DNA from: Vibrio rotiferianus CAIM 577 = LMG 21460
Lineage (GTDB): Bacteria > Pseudomonadota > Gammaproteobacteria > Enterobacterales > Vibrionaceae
Reading direction: 5' to 3'
Length of the DNA stretch: 64,000 nucleotides
NCBI RefSeq assembly: GCF_002741985.1
Contig: NZ_APHW01000002.1
Location: 124,001-188,000 of the forward strand
The notes beneath the pieces are model-generated. The model saw only the letters and a list, made by a program, of their open reading frames with translations. It was not told where the DNA came from and ran no database searches. Of the stretch, positions 62,599 to 64,000 are shown one piece after another. Numbering within the stretch: the stretch's first letter is position 1; each line of letters opens with the position of its first letter. The position numbers and the translations under genes are program-made.

Positions 62599-64000
62599 TT
62601 ACTCGTCTAGGAAGCTGCGCAGCGTTTCTGAGCGGCTTGGGTGACGTAGTTTACGTAGTGCTTTCGCTTCAATCTGACGAATACGTTCACGAGTAACGTC
62701 GAACTGTTTACCAACCTCTTCTAGAGTGTGGTCAGTGTTCATATCGATACCAAAACGCATGCGAAGTACTTTTGCTTCACGAGGAGTTAGGCCTGCAAGA
62801 ACGTCTTTTGTTGCACCTTTCAAGCTGGTCATTGTTGCTGAGTCTACTGGTAGCTCAAGCGTTGTATCCTCGATAAAGTCACCTAGATGCGAATCTTCGT
62901 CGTCACCGATTGGTGTCTCCATAGAGATTGGCTCTTTAGCGATCTTCAGTACTTTACGGATCTTATCTTCTGGCATTTGCATACGCTCTGCCAGTTCTTC
63001 CGGTAGCGGCTCACGACCCATCTCTTGTAGCATTTGGCGAGAGATACGGTTTAGCTTGTTGATCGTTTCGATCATGTGCACCGGGATACGAATTGTACGT
63101 GCTTGGTCTGCGATTGAACGAGTGATTGCCTGACGGATCCACCACGTTGCGTAAGTCGAGAACTTATAACCACGACGGTATTCGAACTTATCTACCGCTT
63201 TCATCAGACCAATGTTACCTTCTTGGATAAGATCCAAGAACTGTAGACCACGGTTGGTGTATTTCTTAGCGATAGAAATTACTAGACGCAAGTTCGCTTC
63301 AACCATCTCTTTCTTAGCACGGCGAGCTTTCGCTTCACCGATAGACATACGACGGCTGATGTCTTTGATGTTTTGTACTGTCAGAGAGGTTTCATTCTCA
63401 ATCATCTTTAGTTTAGCGATTGAGCGGCGAATCTCTTCTTCGTTACGTTTAATCTTTTCAGCGTATGGCTTGTCAGAAGCTAAAACTTCATCTAGCCATG
63501 CATCTGTAGATTCATTACCAGTAAACAGTGCAATAAACGATTTCTTCGGCATTTTGCCGTATTCAACCGTTGACTTCATGATCAAGCGTTCTTGAGTACG
63601 AACACGATCCATAGAAGTACGCAGTTCGTTTACTAGGTGGTCAAACTGTTTTGGTGTCAGACGGAATTCTTTGAATACGTCTAGCATCAACTCGTTTGCA
63701 ACGGTCGCTTTCGGGCTTTCGTAGCCGTGTTCGTTGATTGCAAGTTGAAGGTTTTGGTAAGTGCTGCGTAGCTGGTTGAATTTCTCAAGCGCTAGCTCAG
63801 GGTCGATACCTACATCTTCTTCTGAATCATCATCGCTATCGTCGCCATCTTCGTCTTCATCAACGTCTTCTTCGTCTTCATCTTCTAGCTGAGATTCAGT
63901 TAGTTCAGAACCGATGTGTGTTGCTGTCGGAGCTGTCGTATCATCGGCGTCTGGATCAACAAAGCCAGAGATTAGGTCAGTAAGACGTAATTCTTCTGCT
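62599..64000 (-). CDS. rpoD: Primary sigma factor RpoD (5' end outside window)
   Basis: Housekeeping sigma-70. The visible 466 C-terminal residues include an acidic stretch ([15 protein letters not shown]), the non-conserved region, region 2 ([21 protein letters not shown] read as [27 protein letters not shown]), region 3 ([16 protein letters not shown]) and region 4 ([20 protein letters not shown]), ending [14 protein letters not shown]. The frame stays open to base 64000, so the N-terminus is cut by the window. The apparent start at 63690 is internal. Confidence 0.97.
   Translation of the reverse strand, partial: AEELRLTDLISGFVDPDADDTTAPTATHIGSELTESQLEDEDEEDVDEDEDGDDSDDDSEEDVGIDPELALEKFNQLRSTYQNLQLAINEHGYESPKATVANELMLDVFKEFRLTPKQFDHLVNELRTSMDRVRTQERLIMKSTVEYGKMPKKSFIALFTGNESTDAWLDEVLASDKPYAEKIKRNEEEIRRSIAKLKMIENETSLTVQNIKDISRRMSIGEAKARRAKKEMVEANLRLVISIAKKYTNRGLQFLDLIQEGNIGLMKAVDKFEYRRGYKFSTYATWWIRQAITRSIADQARTIRIPVHMIETINKLNRISRQMLQEMGREPLPEELAERMQMPEDKIRKVLKIAKEPISMETPIGDDEDSHLGDFIEDTTLELPVDSATMTSLKGATKDVLAGLTPREAKVLRMRFGIDMNTDHTLEEVGKQFDVTRERIRQIEAKALRKLRHPSRSETLRSFLDE

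Overview
The window looks like a piece of the large chromosome of a Vibrio species. The basis is gene content and order (msrA-tamA-tamB-ytfP-ppa-fbp-mpl; lptD-surA-pdxA-rsmA-apaG-apaH facing folA; leuABCD, leuO and ilvIH in one neighbourhood; glmS with a DeoR-type gene; ileX next to rpoD). Protein sequences are gammaproteobacterial throughout, and several small families typical of Vibrio are present (DUF3316, DUF2799, a TAXI-type TRAP system with UspA). It is almost entirely core genome. I saw no prophage, integron, CRISPR array, rRNA or complete insertion sequence; the only mobile-looking item is a roughly 218 bp MITE-like inverted-repeat element upstream of leuO.

Layout. 1-8.8 kb: msrA (cut by the window edge), the TamA/TamB envelope operon with ytfP and a small lipoprotein, then ppa and fbp. 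9-14.7 kb: mpl-ubiX, then a TPP-riboswitch-controlled thiamine ABC transporter thiBPQ. 14.7-19.4 kb: a leftward TAXI-type TRAP operon (binding protein, fused permease, UspA) with a CRP-like box and hairpins in its leader. 19.4-26.2 kb: argR/mdh divergent pair, a conserved small protein, ispB, rplU-rpmA-obgE, and the yjjPB succinate exporter pair. 26.2-35.5 kb: folA, the lptD-surA-pdxA-rsmA-apaG-apaH operon, djlA and a DUF547 gene. 35.6-40.9 kb: leuABCD with a leader peptide and attenuator. 41-45.6 kb: SH3 lipoprotein, PAP2 phosphatase, glycosyltransferase, repeat element, leuO. 45.8-53 kb: acyl-CoA synthetase, ilvIH, a PAS-GGDEF cyclase, a GntR regulator. 53-58 kb: pykF, a DeoR regulator, glmS. 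58-64 kb: DUF3316 with a CusRS-like two-component pair, small envelope proteins, tRNA-Ile2, rpoD (cut by the window edge).

How the genes connect. Leucine/valine supply is concentrated here: leuABCD under leucine-codon attenuation, the LysR regulator leuO, and acetolactate synthase III (ilvIH). Outer-membrane biogenesis is also prominent (tamAB, surA, lptD). Thiamine uptake is gated by its own product through the riboswitch.

The most notable structural observation is three apparent single-base deletions that break otherwise family-length reading frames: near the start of thiP, near the end of the TRAP permease, and in a run of eight G in yjjP. Each is repaired exactly by one added base. They are either assembly errors or real lesions; the G8 tract could also be a slippage-prone switch. 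I found no convincing new multi-gene system. The best candidates for follow-up are the G-tract in yjjP, the clustered TTGAT repeats before leuO, the CusR-like operator before the DUF3316/two-component operon, and the lipoprotein-PAP2-glycosyltransferase cluster.
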